Shown: positions 52,578 through 61,867 of the stretch, one piece after another
Layout of the letters: every line of letters begins with the position of its first letter
Position numbering within the stretch: position 1 is the stretch's first letter
Source: Bacteroidota bacterium
GTDB lineage: Bacteria > Bacteroidota > Bacteroidia > Bacteroidales > Porphyromonadaceae
Assembly (NCBI GenBank): GCA_023395395.1
Contig: JAEWZH010000017.1
Location: 1-64,000 of the forward strand
Length of the DNA: 64,000 bases
Direction of reading: 5' to 3'
Notes under the pieces: model-generated
Told to the model about the DNA's origin: nothing
Databases searched by the model: none
Seen by the model: only the letters and a program-made list of their open reading frames with translations
Made by a program: the position numbers and the translations under genes

Positions 52578-53885
52578 TTAGATACGCTTGATACTGGCTC
52601 CCAAATCATTGAGGCGCTTATCAATAAACTGATAACCACGATCAATTTGGTCAATATTATCAATGCGGCTGGTACCCTCTGCCGACATAGCGGCAATCAA
52701 GAGTGCAATGCCTGCACGGATATCCGGTGAAATCATATTGCCACTGCGGAGTTTAAACTTACGGTCCAGCCCAATCACCGTAGCCCTATGTGGGTCGCAA
52801 AGGATAATCTGAGCACCCATATCGATGAGCTTATCGACGAAGAAAAGACGGCTCTCAAACATCTTTTGATGAATCAAGACACTCCCTCTTGCTTGTGTAG
52901 CGGTCACTAAGAGGACACTCAACAGGTCGGGCGTGAGACCCGGCCAAGGTGCATCAGAGATAGTAAGGATAGAACCATCCATAAAGCTATCTATCTCGTA
53001 GTGCTCTTGCGCTGGGATATAAAGGTCATTGCCTCGCTCTTCGATGGTGATGCCAAGACGACGGAAAGCGTTGGGGATAATTCCAAGTTCACGTGTCTCG
53101 ACCTCTTTAATCGTGACCTCTGAAGAGGTCATCGCTGCCATACCGATAAAGCTCCCGACCTCAATCATATCAGGAAGCAATCTATGTTCGGTTCCGCCGA
53201 GCTTCTCTACGCCATGTATGGTAAGTAGGTTGCTGCCTATCCCATCGATTTTGGCACCCATACGTACCAGCATACGGCATAACTGCTGTATATAAGGTTC
53301 GCAAGCTGCGTGGTAAATCGTAGTATCTCCCTCAGCGAGCACTGCTGCCATGATGATATTAGCAGTACCTGTGACAGATGCTTCCTCCAACAACATATAT
53401 GACCCCTTGAGAGGCTCCTCTGCATCTATGCTGAAGAGTTCCTTCTTGGGGTCATAATTCATCTTGGCACCAAGGTTGATAAAACCTTGGAAGTGGGTAT
53501 CTAACCTACGGCGACCTATCTTGTCTCCACCAGGTTTTCCTATCGACGCTTTGCCAAATCGAGACAACAATGGACCTATCAATAGCACACTGCCACGAAG
53601 TTTTCCACTCGCCCTTAGGAAGTCTTGGGAATAGGCGAAGTCGAGATTGACATCGTCTGCCTTGAAGGTATAGGTATCAGCCGATAGCTTTCGTACTTTG
53701 ACTCCGAGATCGATCAATAGCTGAATCAGATTATTGACATCCAAAATATCCGGAATATTGCTAATCTTAACCTCCTCGTCAGTAAGAAGCACCGCCGAGA
53801 TTACCTGTAGCGCCTCATTCTTGGCGCCCTGCGCAAAAATCTCACCATGGAGCTGACATCCACCCTCTACGACAAACGAACTCAT
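52578..53885 (-). CDS. murA: UDP-N-acetylglucosamine 1-carboxyvinyltransferase
   Basis: A 435-residue EPSP-synthase-fold enzyme that transfers enolpyruvyl from PEP to UDP-GlcNAc, the first committed step of peptidoglycan synthesis. The N-terminal GAKNEALQVISAVLLT and the loop GKPGGDKIGRRRLDTHF are clear. The loop position occupied by catalytic Cys115 in E. coli is D121 here. Asp at this site is known in other MurA enzymes to keep activity while making them insensitive to fosfomycin, which alkylates the cysteine. It overlaps the stop of the DUF4290 gene by 4 bases. Confidence 0.95.
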   Translation of the reverse strand: MSSFVVEGGCQLHGEIFAQGAKNEALQVISAVLLTDEEVKISNIPDILDVNNLIQLLIDLGVKVRKLSADTYTFKADDVNLDFAYSQDFLRASGKLRGSVLLIGPLLSRFGKASIGKPGGDKIGRRRLDTHFQGFINLGAKMNYDPKKELFSIDAEEPLKGSYMLLEEASVTGTANIIMAAVLAEGDTTIYHAACEPYIQQLCRMLVRMGAKIDGIGSNLLTIHGVEKLGGTEHRLLPDMIEVGSFIGMAAMTSSEVTIKEVETRELGIIPNAFRRLGITIEERGNDLYIPAQEHYEIDSFMDGSILTISDAPWPGLTPDLLSVLLVTATQARGSVLIHQKMFESRLFFVDKLIDMGAQIILCDPHRATVIGLDRKFKLRSGNMISPDIRAGIALLIAAMSAEGTSRIDNIDQIDRGYQFIDKRLNDLGASIKRI

Positions 53886-54529
53886 CTCTTCTTCTTTTTA
53901 TTCTTGTTAATCTTCTTGACCAAGAGATTGCCACTACCACTTGTGAGCTGTGGTGATGGCTGGAGTAGCTCTTTAGCCTCAGGCAATAGACAAACCATCT
54001 CATCGAGATAAATCTTGCCCTTTGACAGTTCAAAGAGATCGGCAAATATCTTGGCATTAGTCACTGTATCTTTATTCCACTGTACATAGCTACGCTTCAT
54101 CTGGAGAGCAGTTTCTCTCGCTAGTACATCACGCTCCTCACCTTCTGGCAATGCCAATACCTCCTCTATCATCCGCTCCACTATCTTCCCATAGTGTCGA
54201 TAGGTAGGTTTGCTCGCCTGCCCATTGGTCAGAGCGCACTTCATCTTGGACTCGTGCTCTTCACGAGTAGTTACCTCGTAAGGAAACTCGACTTCGAGCT
54301 TAAAGTCCGACATGATATACAAGTGATCCCAGAGCACTTGCCAATAATCTTCTCGCTCCTTGTCTCTGCCCGATACCATATTCATGGTCTCAATAATCGA
54401 CTGAGCACATTGCTGACGCTCATCTCTATCCTCAATCGTCACGCAATGCTCCACCATATTTTGGATATTACGACCATATTCAGGGAGTATGAGGTCTTTA
54501 TTATCTATATAATAGTCCTTATTAATCAT
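53882..54529 (-). CDS. DUF4290 family protein
   Basis: A 215-residue soluble protein without signal or membrane segment. It begins with DYYIDNKDLILPEYGRNIQNMVEHCVTIEDRDERQQCA and is helical throughout, ending in a basic KKINKNKKKKR tail that could contact nucleic acid. It matches what I know of DUF4290, a Bacteroidetes family often found next to murA and rimM; function unknown. It lies 1 bp after pgi and overlaps murA by 4 bases. Confidence 0.85.
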   Translation of the reverse strand: MINKDYYIDNKDLILPEYGRNIQNMVEHCVTIEDRDERQQCAQSIIETMNMVSGRDKEREDYWQVLWDHLYIMSDFKLEVEFPYEVTTREEHESKMKCALTNGQASKPTYRHYGKIVERMIEEVLALPEGEERDVLARETALQMKRSYVQWNKDTVTNAKIFADLFELSKGKIYLDEMVCLLPEAKELLQPSPQLTSGSGNLLVKKINKNKKKKR

Positions 54530-54530
54530 A

Positions 54531-55877
54531 CTATTGATCCAATTCGCTTACCCTCCCCTTGATTGTCTTTGACGCCTCTTCAAAACCAGGCTTATCGAGC
54601 AGTGCAAACATGTTCTTCTTATACGCTTCCACTCCCGGTTGATCAAAAGGATTGACTCCGAGTAGATAGCCACTAATGCCTACCAACTTCTCAAAGTAAT
54701 AAAATAGCGCACCGATATTGAAGGCATCTAACCTGTCTATCTCCATCTGCACGATAGGCACACTCCCATCGAGATGCGCCAACATCGTACCACGCTCCGC
54801 TTGTTTATTGACAAAGTCGATACGCTTACCTGCAATGAAATTGAGCCCATCTAGGTTTTCCTCATCGGCAGGGATTCTACACTCCCTATCCTGTTGTCCG
54901 ACACTGATAAAGGTCTCGAAGATGGTGCGCTCTCCCTCCTGTATCCACTGACCCATTGAGTGTAAATCAGTAGAGAAGTCCACCGCAGCCGGGAATAGCC
55001 CCTTGTGCTCTTTTCCCTCGCTCTCTCCAAATAATTGCTTCCACCACTCATTGATATAATGCATCTTAGGGTGGAAATTGACCAACAATTCAATCTTCTT
55101 TCCCAAAGAATAAAGAGCCAATCGAGTGGCGGCGTGCCCTTCGACGACCTCAGCACCCTCAGTCCCCAACTGAAGCTCCTGTTCCATTGACTGCGCACCT
55201 CTTACGAGTGCCACAATGTCGAAACCTGCCACAGCAATGGGCATCAATCCCACTGGCGTAAGGACGCTAAAGCGACCACCGACATTGTCGGGAATCACAT
55301 AGCTCTTGTAGCCCTTCATATCGGTAAGACTGCGCAACGCCCCCTTAGATTGATCTGTGATTGCCACGATATGTTCACGAGCAAAAGTCTCTCCCTCCTG
55401 TTCCTCAAGGAGTTGCTTGAGCAGTCGGAAAGCCACAGCAGGCTCAGTTGTCGTACCGCTCTTGGAGATATTAATCAACCCAAACTTGTGCCCTCTGAGT
55501 AAATCAAGTAGCTCAGCCATATAATCCTCCGAGATATGGTGACCTGCGTATAGCAGACGAGCCCCTTCAGCAGGTTTATACTGAGCGAAAGAATCACTCA
55601 GCGCCTCCACCACTGCTTTGATACCGAGATACGAGCCACCAATACCGATTGTCACCACATACGCACAATCCTTCCGAAGTCTATCGGCAGTCGCTTGTAT
55701 ATCAGCTAAAAAGTCGTCTGTAATACTTGATGGCAGCTCTACCCATCCAAGGAAATCGTGTCCTTTTCCCTCTCCTGAGTGCAGATATTGATGACACTGC
55801 TTTGCTTGAGGTAGAAACGCCTCATATTTTTCTCTTACGCTATTGCCTCTAAGCGCATTCCCTAATCTTACCTTCAT
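54531..55877 (-). CDS. pgi: Glucose-6-phosphate isomerase
   Basis: A 448-residue phosphoglucose isomerase of the shorter bacterial type, interconverting glucose-6-P and fructose-6-P. It shows VTIGIGGSYLGIKAVVEAL, the sugar-phosphate-binding NISKSGTTTEPAVAFR, and the catalytic-region block GESEGKEHKGLFPAAVDFSTDLHSMGQ. Cytoplasmic. It starts 4 bp after gpsA in the same run. It complements the glycogen phosphorylase at 19400 by feeding glucose-6-P into glycolysis, although the two are not linked. Confidence 0.95.
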   Translation of the reverse strand: MKVRLGNALRGNSVREKYEAFLPQAKQCHQYLHSGEGKGHDFLGWVELPSSITDDFLADIQATADRLRKDCAYVVTIGIGGSYLGIKAVVEALSDSFAQYKPAEGARLLYAGHHISEDYMAELLDLLRGHKFGLINISKSGTTTEPAVAFRLLKQLLEEQEGETFAREHIVAITDQSKGALRSLTDMKGYKSYVIPDNVGGRFSVLTPVGLMPIAVAGFDIVALVRGAQSMEQELQLGTEGAEVVEGHAATRLALYSLGKKIELLVNFHPKMHYINEWWKQLFGESEGKEHKGLFPAAVDFSTDLHSMGQWIQEGERTIFETFISVGQQDRECRIPADEENLDGLNFIAGKRIDFVNKQAERGTMLAHLDGSVPIVQMEIDRLDAFNIGALFYYFEKLVGISGYLLGVNPFDQPGVEAYKKNMFALLDKPGFEEASKTIKGRVSELDQ

Positions 55878-55881
55878 GGTT

Positions 55882-56886
55882 CTATGTCAATTTCAAACTC
55901 AACTCCTTAAATGTCTCCTTTGCTTTCTCCTTATTGTAAAGCAAATCATATACTGCATCGGCAATAGGTAGGTCTACCCTATACTTCTTATTAAGCTCAT
56001 GAATACACTTAGCTCCATAGTAGCCCTCTGCCGTCATCTCCATCTCCGCCTGAGCCTGCATCACCGAATACCCCTTACCGATCAGTGTACCGAGCGTTCG
56101 GTTGCGGCTATATCGGCTGTAGCCTGTCACCAAGAGATCCCCAAGATAGACAGAGTCGTTGATGTTTCGCTCTACACTAGACACTCGTGCGAGAAATCGA
56201 GACATCTCTTTCGTCGCATTAGAGAGCAATACTGCTTGGAAGTTGTCCCCCATACGGAGCGACTGACACACACCGGCAGCGATTGCGTAAATATTTTTCA
56301 GCACGCTTCCGAGCTCAATACCTCTCACATCACTACTCACCTTACAAAAGGTATAATCACTCTGAAATACCTTACTCAGTCGCTCGGCTCTCTGTACATT
56401 GCTACACGCCAACGTAAGGTAGCTTAGTCTATTCAGCGCCACCTCCTCGGCATGTGTCGGTCCACTGATTACACCTATCTGGTCATCGGGCATCCCCATC
56501 ACATCCCGCAAATAATCAGAAATCACCACATAGTCATCAGGGATAATACCCTTGATGGCATTGAGGACAAACTTTCCTTGAAGCGAATCTTTCTTAGTTT
56601 TTTCGAGTATCCCCTTGATATAAGGTGAAGGGGTTACCAAGATCAGTGTATCCGAAGCCTCCACGATACTTGGAATATCAGTGAAGAAGTCAATCCTATC
56701 CGTCTCAAATTGCTGAGTGGTCAAATAGGTGGGATTGTGACGAGATTTGCGGAACTGGCGTACCGTTTCTCCAAAACGAAAATACCAATTGATTCGCTCC
56801 TCTTGCTCCATCACCACCTTTGCGAGAGCCGTTGCCCAGCTCCCACTACCTATGATGCCTATTCGCCCTGGTTCCCAATTACTCAT
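55882..56886 (-). CDS. gpsA: Glycerol-3-phosphate dehydrogenase [NAD(P)+]
   Basis: A 334-residue enzyme that makes sn-glycerol-3-phosphate for phospholipids. The NAD-binding motif GIIGSGSWATAL is at the N terminus. SGPTHAEEVALN and the catalytic-lysine region GIELGSVLKNIYAIAAG are present, followed by the substrate-binding DLLVTGYSRYSRNRTLG. The N terminus overlaps the end of lysS by 8 bases, so it is probably translated from the same mRNA. Confidence 0.94.
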   Translation of the reverse strand: MSNWEPGRIGIIGSGSWATALAKVVMEQEERINWYFRFGETVRQFRKSRHNPTYLTTQQFETDRIDFFTDIPSIVEASDTLILVTPSPYIKGILEKTKKDSLQGKFVLNAIKGIIPDDYVVISDYLRDVMGMPDDQIGVISGPTHAEEVALNRLSYLTLACSNVQRAERLSKVFQSDYTFCKVSSDVRGIELGSVLKNIYAIAAGVCQSLRMGDNFQAVLLSNATKEMSRFLARVSSVERNINDSVYLGDLLVTGYSRYSRNRTLGTLIGKGYSVMQAQAEMEMTAEGYYGAKCIHELNKKYRVDLPIADAVYDLLYNKEKAKETFKELSLKLT

Positions 56887-58420
56887 TCCCCTTTATCTCC
56901 TCACTCTTTGGCTTACCTTCTGGCTTCATTTGAGGGAAAAGAAGTACCTCTTGAATACTCTCTTGTCCAGTCAGTAGCATCACAAATCTATCCATACCAA
57001 TCCCCATTCCGCTCGTTGGTGGCATACCATACTCCAGTGCACGCACAAAGTCATGGTCGATCAGCATAGCTTCATCGTCTCCCTTCTCCGAGAGTCTCAT
57101 CTGCTCACGGAATCGTTCGAGCTGATCAATAGGGTCATTGAGCTCAGAATAGGCGTTCAGTAGCTCCTTGCCGTTGACCATCAGCTCGAAGCGCTCAGTA
57201 AGCCCCTCCTCACTGCGGTGCATCTTGGTCAGTGGCGACATCTCCACAGGATAATCAATGATATAAGTAGGTTGGATAAAGTTTTTCTCAGCTCGTTCCC
57301 CAAAAAGTTCATCGATTAATTTCCCCTTACCCATGGTTTCATCCACCTCGATACCCAGAGACTTGCAAGCAGCTCTTAGCTCTTCCTCGCTCTTACCCTT
57401 GATGTCAAAATCAGTGTACTCGAGGATAGCTTCTCTCATCGTCACGCGAGGGTAAGGTGCCTTAAAATCAATCACTTTGTCGCCCACCTTAGTTGTCGTC
57501 GTACCATTGACCTCGATAGCGATGTACTCCAGCATCTGCTCCGTCATCTCCATCATCCAATTGTAATCGGTATAAGGGACATACACCTCCATAGCGGTAA
57601 ACTCAGGATTGTGCGTACGATCCATACCCTCGTTGCGGAAGTTCTTGCTAAACTCGTACACGCCATTAAATCCGCCCACGATAAGGCGCTTCAAATAGAG
57701 CTCATTGGCGATACGGAGGTAGAGTGGAATATCGAGCGCATTGTGGTGGGTCACAAACGGACGCGCCGAAGCGCCACCGGGGATGCTCTGAAGTATCGGT
57801 GTCTCTACCTCAAGATAGCCACGAGCATCGAGAAACTCTCGCATAGCCTTAAAGGTCTTGGTACGCTTCACAAATATCTCTCGCACCTGTGGATTGACCA
57901 CGAGATCCACATACCTCATACGATAGCGTTGCTCTGGGTCGCTAAAAGCATCATACACCACACCATCCTTCTCTTTCACTACCGGCAGTGGGCGGAGCGT
58001 CTTAGAAAGAACCTTCAGTTCCTGCACATGGACAGATACCTCTCCCGTCTTGGTGCGGAATACAAAGCCCTTCACCCCAATGAAGTCTCCAAGATCCAAG
58101 AGCTTTTTAAACACCGTATTGTAGAGCTCCTTATCCTCCCCTGGAGCAATATCATCACGAGTAATATAGAGCTGGATACGTCCTGTAGAATCTTGCAACT
58201 CACAGAATGAGGCTTTACCCATCACTCGGCGCATCATCATACGCCCTGCCATCGAAACCTCTCGCACGGGAGCATCATCTTTAAAAGTCGTCACCACCTC
58301 ATCGGCATATCCGGTCACCACAAACTCCTCTGCAGGGTAAGGGTTGATACCCATATCCTTCAGCTTCTGGAGACTTTCTCGCCTCAATACTTCCTGCTCA
58401 CTTAGCTCTCTTGTACTCAT
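56879..58420 (-). CDS. lysS: Lysyl-tRNA synthetase (class II)
   Basis: A 513-residue class II LysRS. An N-terminal OB-fold anticodon domain (about residues 55-150: VSMAGRMMMRRVMGKASFCELQD) precedes the catalytic core. Motif 2 is FRNEGMDRTHNPEFTAMEVY and motif 3 GMGIGMDRFVMLLTG. The leader contains a small hairpin and a possible -7 box (58485-58492). It is first in the minus-strand run lysS-gpsA-pgi-DUF4290-murA-rimM. Confidence 0.96.
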   Translation of the reverse strand: MSTRELSEQEVLRRESLQKLKDMGINPYPAEEFVVTGYADEVVTTFKDDAPVREVSMAGRMMMRRVMGKASFCELQDSTGRIQLYITRDDIAPGEDKELYNTVFKKLLDLGDFIGVKGFVFRTKTGEVSVHVQELKVLSKTLRPLPVVKEKDGVVYDAFSDPEQRYRMRYVDLVVNPQVREIFVKRTKTFKAMREFLDARGYLEVETPILQSIPGGASARPFVTHHNALDIPLYLRIANELYLKRLIVGGFNGVYEFSKNFRNEGMDRTHNPEFTAMEVYVPYTDYNWMMEMTEQMLEYIAIEVNGTTTTKVGDKVIDFKAPYPRVTMREAILEYTDFDIKGKSEEELRAACKSLGIEVDETMGKGKLIDELFGERAEKNFIQPTYIIDYPVEMSPLTKMHRSEEGLTERFELMVNGKELLNAYSELNDPIDQLERFREQMRLSEKGDDEAMLIDHDFVRALEYGMPPTSGMGIGMDRFVMLLTGQESIQEVLLFPQMKPEGKPKSEEIKGNE

Positions 58421-58452
58421 ATATAATCATCGAATTGCATTAACACACAGAT

Positions 58453-58492
58453 AGTACCCCTTGGGTACTCCATACACCCTGCCACAAATTTA
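58453..58492 (-). promoter_or_regulatory. Possible lysS promoter and leader hairpin
   Basis: Minus-strand TAAATTTG (58492-58485) fits the -7 pattern, but no TTTG lies at the right distance. Just downstream AGTACCC/GGGTACT (58453-58469) forms a 7-bp hairpin in the leader. Confidence 0.35.
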
Positions 58493-58528
58493 CCCAAAAT
58501 TATCGACTATATGCAGAGGTATCGATAT

Positions 58529-58566
58529 ACAAAAAAGAGGCTCACCCCAAGTTGGGGGCGAGCCTC
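58529..58566 (-). terminator. Terminator of the outer-membrane barrel gene
   Basis: On the minus strand GAGGCTCGCCCCC (58566-58554) pairs with the complementary arm down to 58537 with one G-T-type imperfection, followed directly by TTTTTTG. Confidence 0.9.
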
Positions 58567-58591
58567 ACAATATCGTAAACTCTACAAGAGA

Positions 58592-59227
58592 TTAGAAGCG
58601 GTAACCGAGGGTCACAAAGAAGCTAGAGTTCTTGTTAGACACGTTCTTGTCAGGAGTGATGTCATAAAGACCTACCTGGGTGCCTACACCAAGCATAATA
58701 CGGCTATACTCTACACCGGCACCGACCTGAAGACCCCAGTCAAAGGCATTGAGCTTACTCACCTCATTACCAAAAACGGTAGTCTTCTTGAATGGATTAG
58801 AGGTATCGGTACCAAGATCTACGCCAAGGAACTTACCTGAAGCCTTACCACCTACGCCATAGCCTAGGTATGGACCAGCATTGACGAATGCACTTAGACG
58901 GCTATCCACATCAAAACGCAAGTTGGCAAGGATAGGAAGGTCAATGTAATAAAGATTTGAAACCACATTGGTATTCTCTCCACCAAACTTGTAACCCTTC
59001 ATAGAGAAGTTAAGACCTGGCTGGACAGTCAATTGCATTGTACCACTGTTGAGGACAGGGATATCAACAGCGACACCAGCACGTGCACCAGAAACCATCT
59101 TAGCATCGTTAGATCCGGTAATCTTAGCACCCTGATAGCCTGCGCTTACGATGACGCTAGTACTCTGTGCCATAGCACCAATTGCAAAAAGTGAGCTCAC
59201 AAGAGCTGCAAAAATAATCTTCTTCAT
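58592..59227 (-). CDS. Outer-membrane beta-barrel protein (PorT-like fold)
   Basis: A 211-residue outer-membrane protein with a signal peptide (MKKIIFAALVSSLFAIGAMAQ). About eight amphipathic strands follow, e.g. TMQLTVQPGLNFSMKGYKF, LYYIDLPILANLRFDV and SSFFVTLGYRF, ending in Phe as expected for BAM recognition. It belongs to the small porin-like 'outer membrane beta-barrel' families common in Bacteroidetes; its function is not known. It is monocistronic, with a -7 box at 59307-59314 and a strong terminator. Confidence 0.85.
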   Translation of the reverse strand: MKKIIFAALVSSLFAIGAMAQSTSVIVSAGYQGAKITGSNDAKMVSGARAGVAVDIPVLNSGTMQLTVQPGLNFSMKGYKFGGENTNVVSNLYYIDLPILANLRFDVDSRLSAFVNAGPYLGYGVGGKASGKFLGVDLGTDTSNPFKKTTVFGNEVSKLNAFDWGLQVGAGVEYSRIMLGVGTQVGLYDITPDKNVSNKNSSFFVTLGYRF

Positions 59228-59306
59228 AATTTGTCGAATTCAAAAGTTAAACATAGGAGAGCCAACAACCCATTGGGCAGGGCATCATCCCGTAGTAACA
59301 CGGTGG

Positions 59307-59314
59307 CAAAGGTA
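59307..59314 (-). promoter_or_regulatory. -7 box for the beta-barrel gene
   Basis: Minus-strand TACCTTTG (59314-59307), exact for TAnnTTTG, some 80 bp upstream of the ATG. No TTTG lies 19-21 bp further upstream. Confidence 0.5.
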
Positions 59315-59399
59315 GGGAATAAAATTGACACCGAGAGCCATGAAACGTCCTTTTTAACACGACTTTACCAAAACAGTCGCATTACAAATATTTTTATCC

Positions 59400-60497
59400 T
59401 TATTTCACCCCATTATTAGCTATAAAATGGGATCTTATACGCTTAGCTCTAATCTTTTTCCACCACAAATAATAGCCGGTAAGAGGTAGGGAAGCACCTA
59501 AAAGTCCTACCAAGAAGGTGATTATTTTAGAGAAGTAGCCTCCCCACATTCCGAAATGAATAGACCGAACCCACCCTCTGATCTTACTATTTCGCTCTTG
59601 ATCCTTATAGGGCGTATACTGGGTAATCATACCATTCCGACCATCAAAGTAATATTCGTCTACTGCCGACTGATTGCCCCATCCGCCTAGTGTCAGACGG
59701 GCATTACCGGGCGTAATCCTTATCTCCTTGTACTCAAGACCGGAGAGCTCTGCCAACACCCGATCATACACTAGGTAGTCCGCCTCTGCTTCCAATCGCT
59801 TGGGTCTGGCTCCTTGAGTCACCTCTCCTCCAAAGAGCTTGTAGAAGCCCTTATTGTACCACTCAAAAGACCAGGTAAGTCCTGTCAGAGCCAGCGCCAG
59901 CAATAGCACTATTCCATACATTCCACCGGCAGAGTGCAAAGAGTACCAAAAGGCCTTTCCCTTCCTGATCTTAAGTGACTTCCAGACACTCCTCCATCGC
60001 CTTGGCGCCCAAAGCACAACACCTGTAATAAGGGCAAGGACAAAGAGGATAGTACTTACACCCACGATAGTTTTCCCAAGAGAGATACCATCACCACCTA
60101 CCCTAGCACTATCCATCAGCCAACGGTGCGTAAAGAAGACTACTCGGTAAAAGGGAGTCCTGCCAAATTGCCCCAATTGCTCCCCAGTATATTGATTCAC
60201 AAAGATTGCAGCATGTCGAGGCTCGGAGAGGTGAATCTTGTAGGCTCTATTAGGCTCTTCCGAAATAGTAACGCCTGTCACCTCCACCCCTTCTGGCACA
60301 CCGGCTACCACCAAAGGTACCAGCTGTGCAAGGGGCAAAGGCTCTCCCTCGGGCTGCACAAAGACCATATCCCGATGCCCAAGTTCGTAGAGCTCCTGCT
60401 CAAAGACGAGGAGCGAACCTGTAAAGCAGATAATGGCAATAACCAACCCAAAAGGGAAAGAAATCCAAAGATGGAGCTTTTGGAATAGAGATCTCAT
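59400..60497 (-). CDS. xusC: PepSY-domain inner-membrane protein (XusC-like)
   Basis: A 365-residue PepSY-TM protein with four membrane segments: about 8-30 (FGLVIAIICFTGSLLVFEQ), near 137-160, near 195-215 and near 315-340. PepSY domains lie in the periplasmic loops. It is last of three genes ordered receptor, DUF4374 lipoprotein, PepSY protein, the order of xusABC of Bacteroides thetaiotaomicron (xenosiderophore uptake). PepSY-TM proteins often work in ferric reduction; this is inference. It starts 23 bp after the DUF4374 gene. Confidence 0.78.
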   Translation of the reverse strand: MRSLFQKLHLWISFPFGLVIAIICFTGSLLVFEQELYELGHRDMVFVQPEGEPLPLAQLVPLVVAGVPEGVEVTGVTISEEPNRAYKIHLSEPRHAAIFVNQYTGEQLGQFGRTPFYRVVFFTHRWLMDSARVGGDGISLGKTIVGVSTILFVLALITGVVLWAPRRWRSVWKSLKIRKGKAFWYSLHSAGGMYGIVLLLALALTGLTWSFEWYNKGFYKLFGGEVTQGARPKRLEAEADYLVYDRVLAELSGLEYKEIRITPGNARLTLGGWGNQSAVDEYYFDGRNGMITQYTPYKDQERNSKIRGWVRSIHFGMWGGYFSKIITFLVGLLGASLPLTGYYLWWKKIRAKRIRSHFIANNGVK

Positions 60498-60520
60498 ACT
60501 CTATTGTCAGTTCAAGTAAA

Positions 60521-61849
60521 TTAGAATACACCGATATAGTATTGGTCCGCTCCTGATGGACTCAGCTTGGTACCGAGTGTCGGTATCGGATTGGCGCTTT
60601 TGATGTCATAAATATGGATATGACCGGGTTTGCCGAAAGTCGCCAGAGCAAAATAAATTTTGCCATCACGCACCGCAGCGGTCTGATATTGCTGCAACCA
60701 TAGCCCCTCCGGAACCTCGAGATTGACCACGGTGCCCCTACGAAGATCCATGCGAGCAATACCAAAGGCAGAAGTATATGTAGGATTGCCTTCAGGGTCT
60801 ACACCTATCTGAGCCTGTGGTTTACTTTGATCCTGGTAAGGGATATAGCCAATACCATCACCCACATAGAACCATCCGAAGGATCTACTTCCCTTGATCC
60901 CCAACTTCTCGGTCAGGTTGTAACGGAAAGAGGTATCATACTTCCCCTCCTTAAGTCGGACAATCGATGTCACCTTGGTATTATCAGCCAATTGATAGAT
61001 ATATCCATCACTAGACTTATACATAGTAGGAGTACGGTATCCATTTGTCGCGCCTAATTGCTCCGGGTGGAGCACCACCTTCGGATTGGTGAGAGCCGGA
61101 TAGTCTAAGACAAGAGTACCTGTGTACTGACTCTCTACAGCCTTTCCATCAGGCTTCTTGGCATCGAATTTTCCGATATTGATTCCATAGTATATATACG
61201 CACCATCTATCACCGGGCTATCTGCACGGGTAATGACATATCCCTTTTTCCCCGAGATTTCTTCAGGCATCTGCACTGGCATATCCACCTGCCATGTATC
61301 GGTATTGGCTTTTACCTCGAGCATATCTATCATGGCGACGTTGAAGGTCGTCACCCCCTCCAGTACCTCTGGCTTACTGGCATCAACGTTTTTATAGACG
61401 CCGATTGCCTCATGCACGGAGCCTAGCTTATCATTGACTTGCTTAAATCTAAGTCCCTTACCATAGCGAGCATCCAGCATAAGGGTCTGACCCTCCCTCT
61501 TGTACTGTCCGGGGAGAGAAGCATCATACACATACTTCTCTAGCTTGCTATCACGATAGTAGAGCACCGAGATATAACTCCCATCACTGGGGAACCCCAA
61601 GTGTGGTGCACGTGAAGTATTGATCGTAAAGCCCTTTCCGGCAAAGCTGAGCTCGCCCTTAGAGGGATCGTTTGTCGCTTGCAATAGCGTAGTAGATGGA
61701 CTGGCAGAACCACTTGCCATCACCACATGGAATGGCCGCCTATCCGCCAGCGGAGGGGTAGGACTGGGGGTATCATTGGCTCCTTTGCAAGAAGAGAGCA
61801 CGAGAGAAAAAAGAGCCAAAAAGGCAAAAGTATTAAGTGTTAGCTTCAT
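60521..61849 (-). CDS. xusB: DUF4374 surface lipoprotein (XusB-like)
   Basis: A 442-residue lipoprotein: signal MKLTLNTFAFLALFSLVLSS followed by lipobox cysteine C21, then a Pro/Thr-rich linker. The bulk is a repeating beta-strand domain of the DUF4374 kind, probably a beta-propeller (for example YIYQLADNTKVTSIVRLKEG, YIPYQDQSKPQAQIGVD). In B. thetaiotaomicron the homologue XusB binds a foreign siderophore at the cell surface and passes it to XusA. A substrate for this one cannot be read from sequence. It lies 18 bp after the receptor gene. Confidence 0.82.
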   Translation of the reverse strand: MKLTLNTFAFLALFSLVLSSCKGANDTPSPTPPLADRRPFHVVMASGSASPSTTLLQATNDPSKGELSFAGKGFTINTSRAPHLGFPSDGSYISVLYYRDSKLEKYVYDASLPGQYKREGQTLMLDARYGKGLRFKQVNDKLGSVHEAIGVYKNVDASKPEVLEGVTTFNVAMIDMLEVKANTDTWQVDMPVQMPEEISGKKGYVITRADSPVIDGAYIYYGINIGKFDAKKPDGKAVESQYTGTLVLDYPALTNPKVVLHPEQLGATNGYRTPTMYKSSDGYIYQLADNTKVTSIVRLKEGKYDTSFRYNLTEKLGIKGSRSFGWFYVGDGIGYIPYQDQSKPQAQIGVDPEGNPTYTSAFGIARMDLRRGTVVNLEVPEGLWLQQYQTAAVRDGKIYFALATFGKPGHIHIYDIKSANPIPTLGTKLSPSGADQYYIGVF

Positions 61850-61867
61850 GATAAATTTATATTACGA

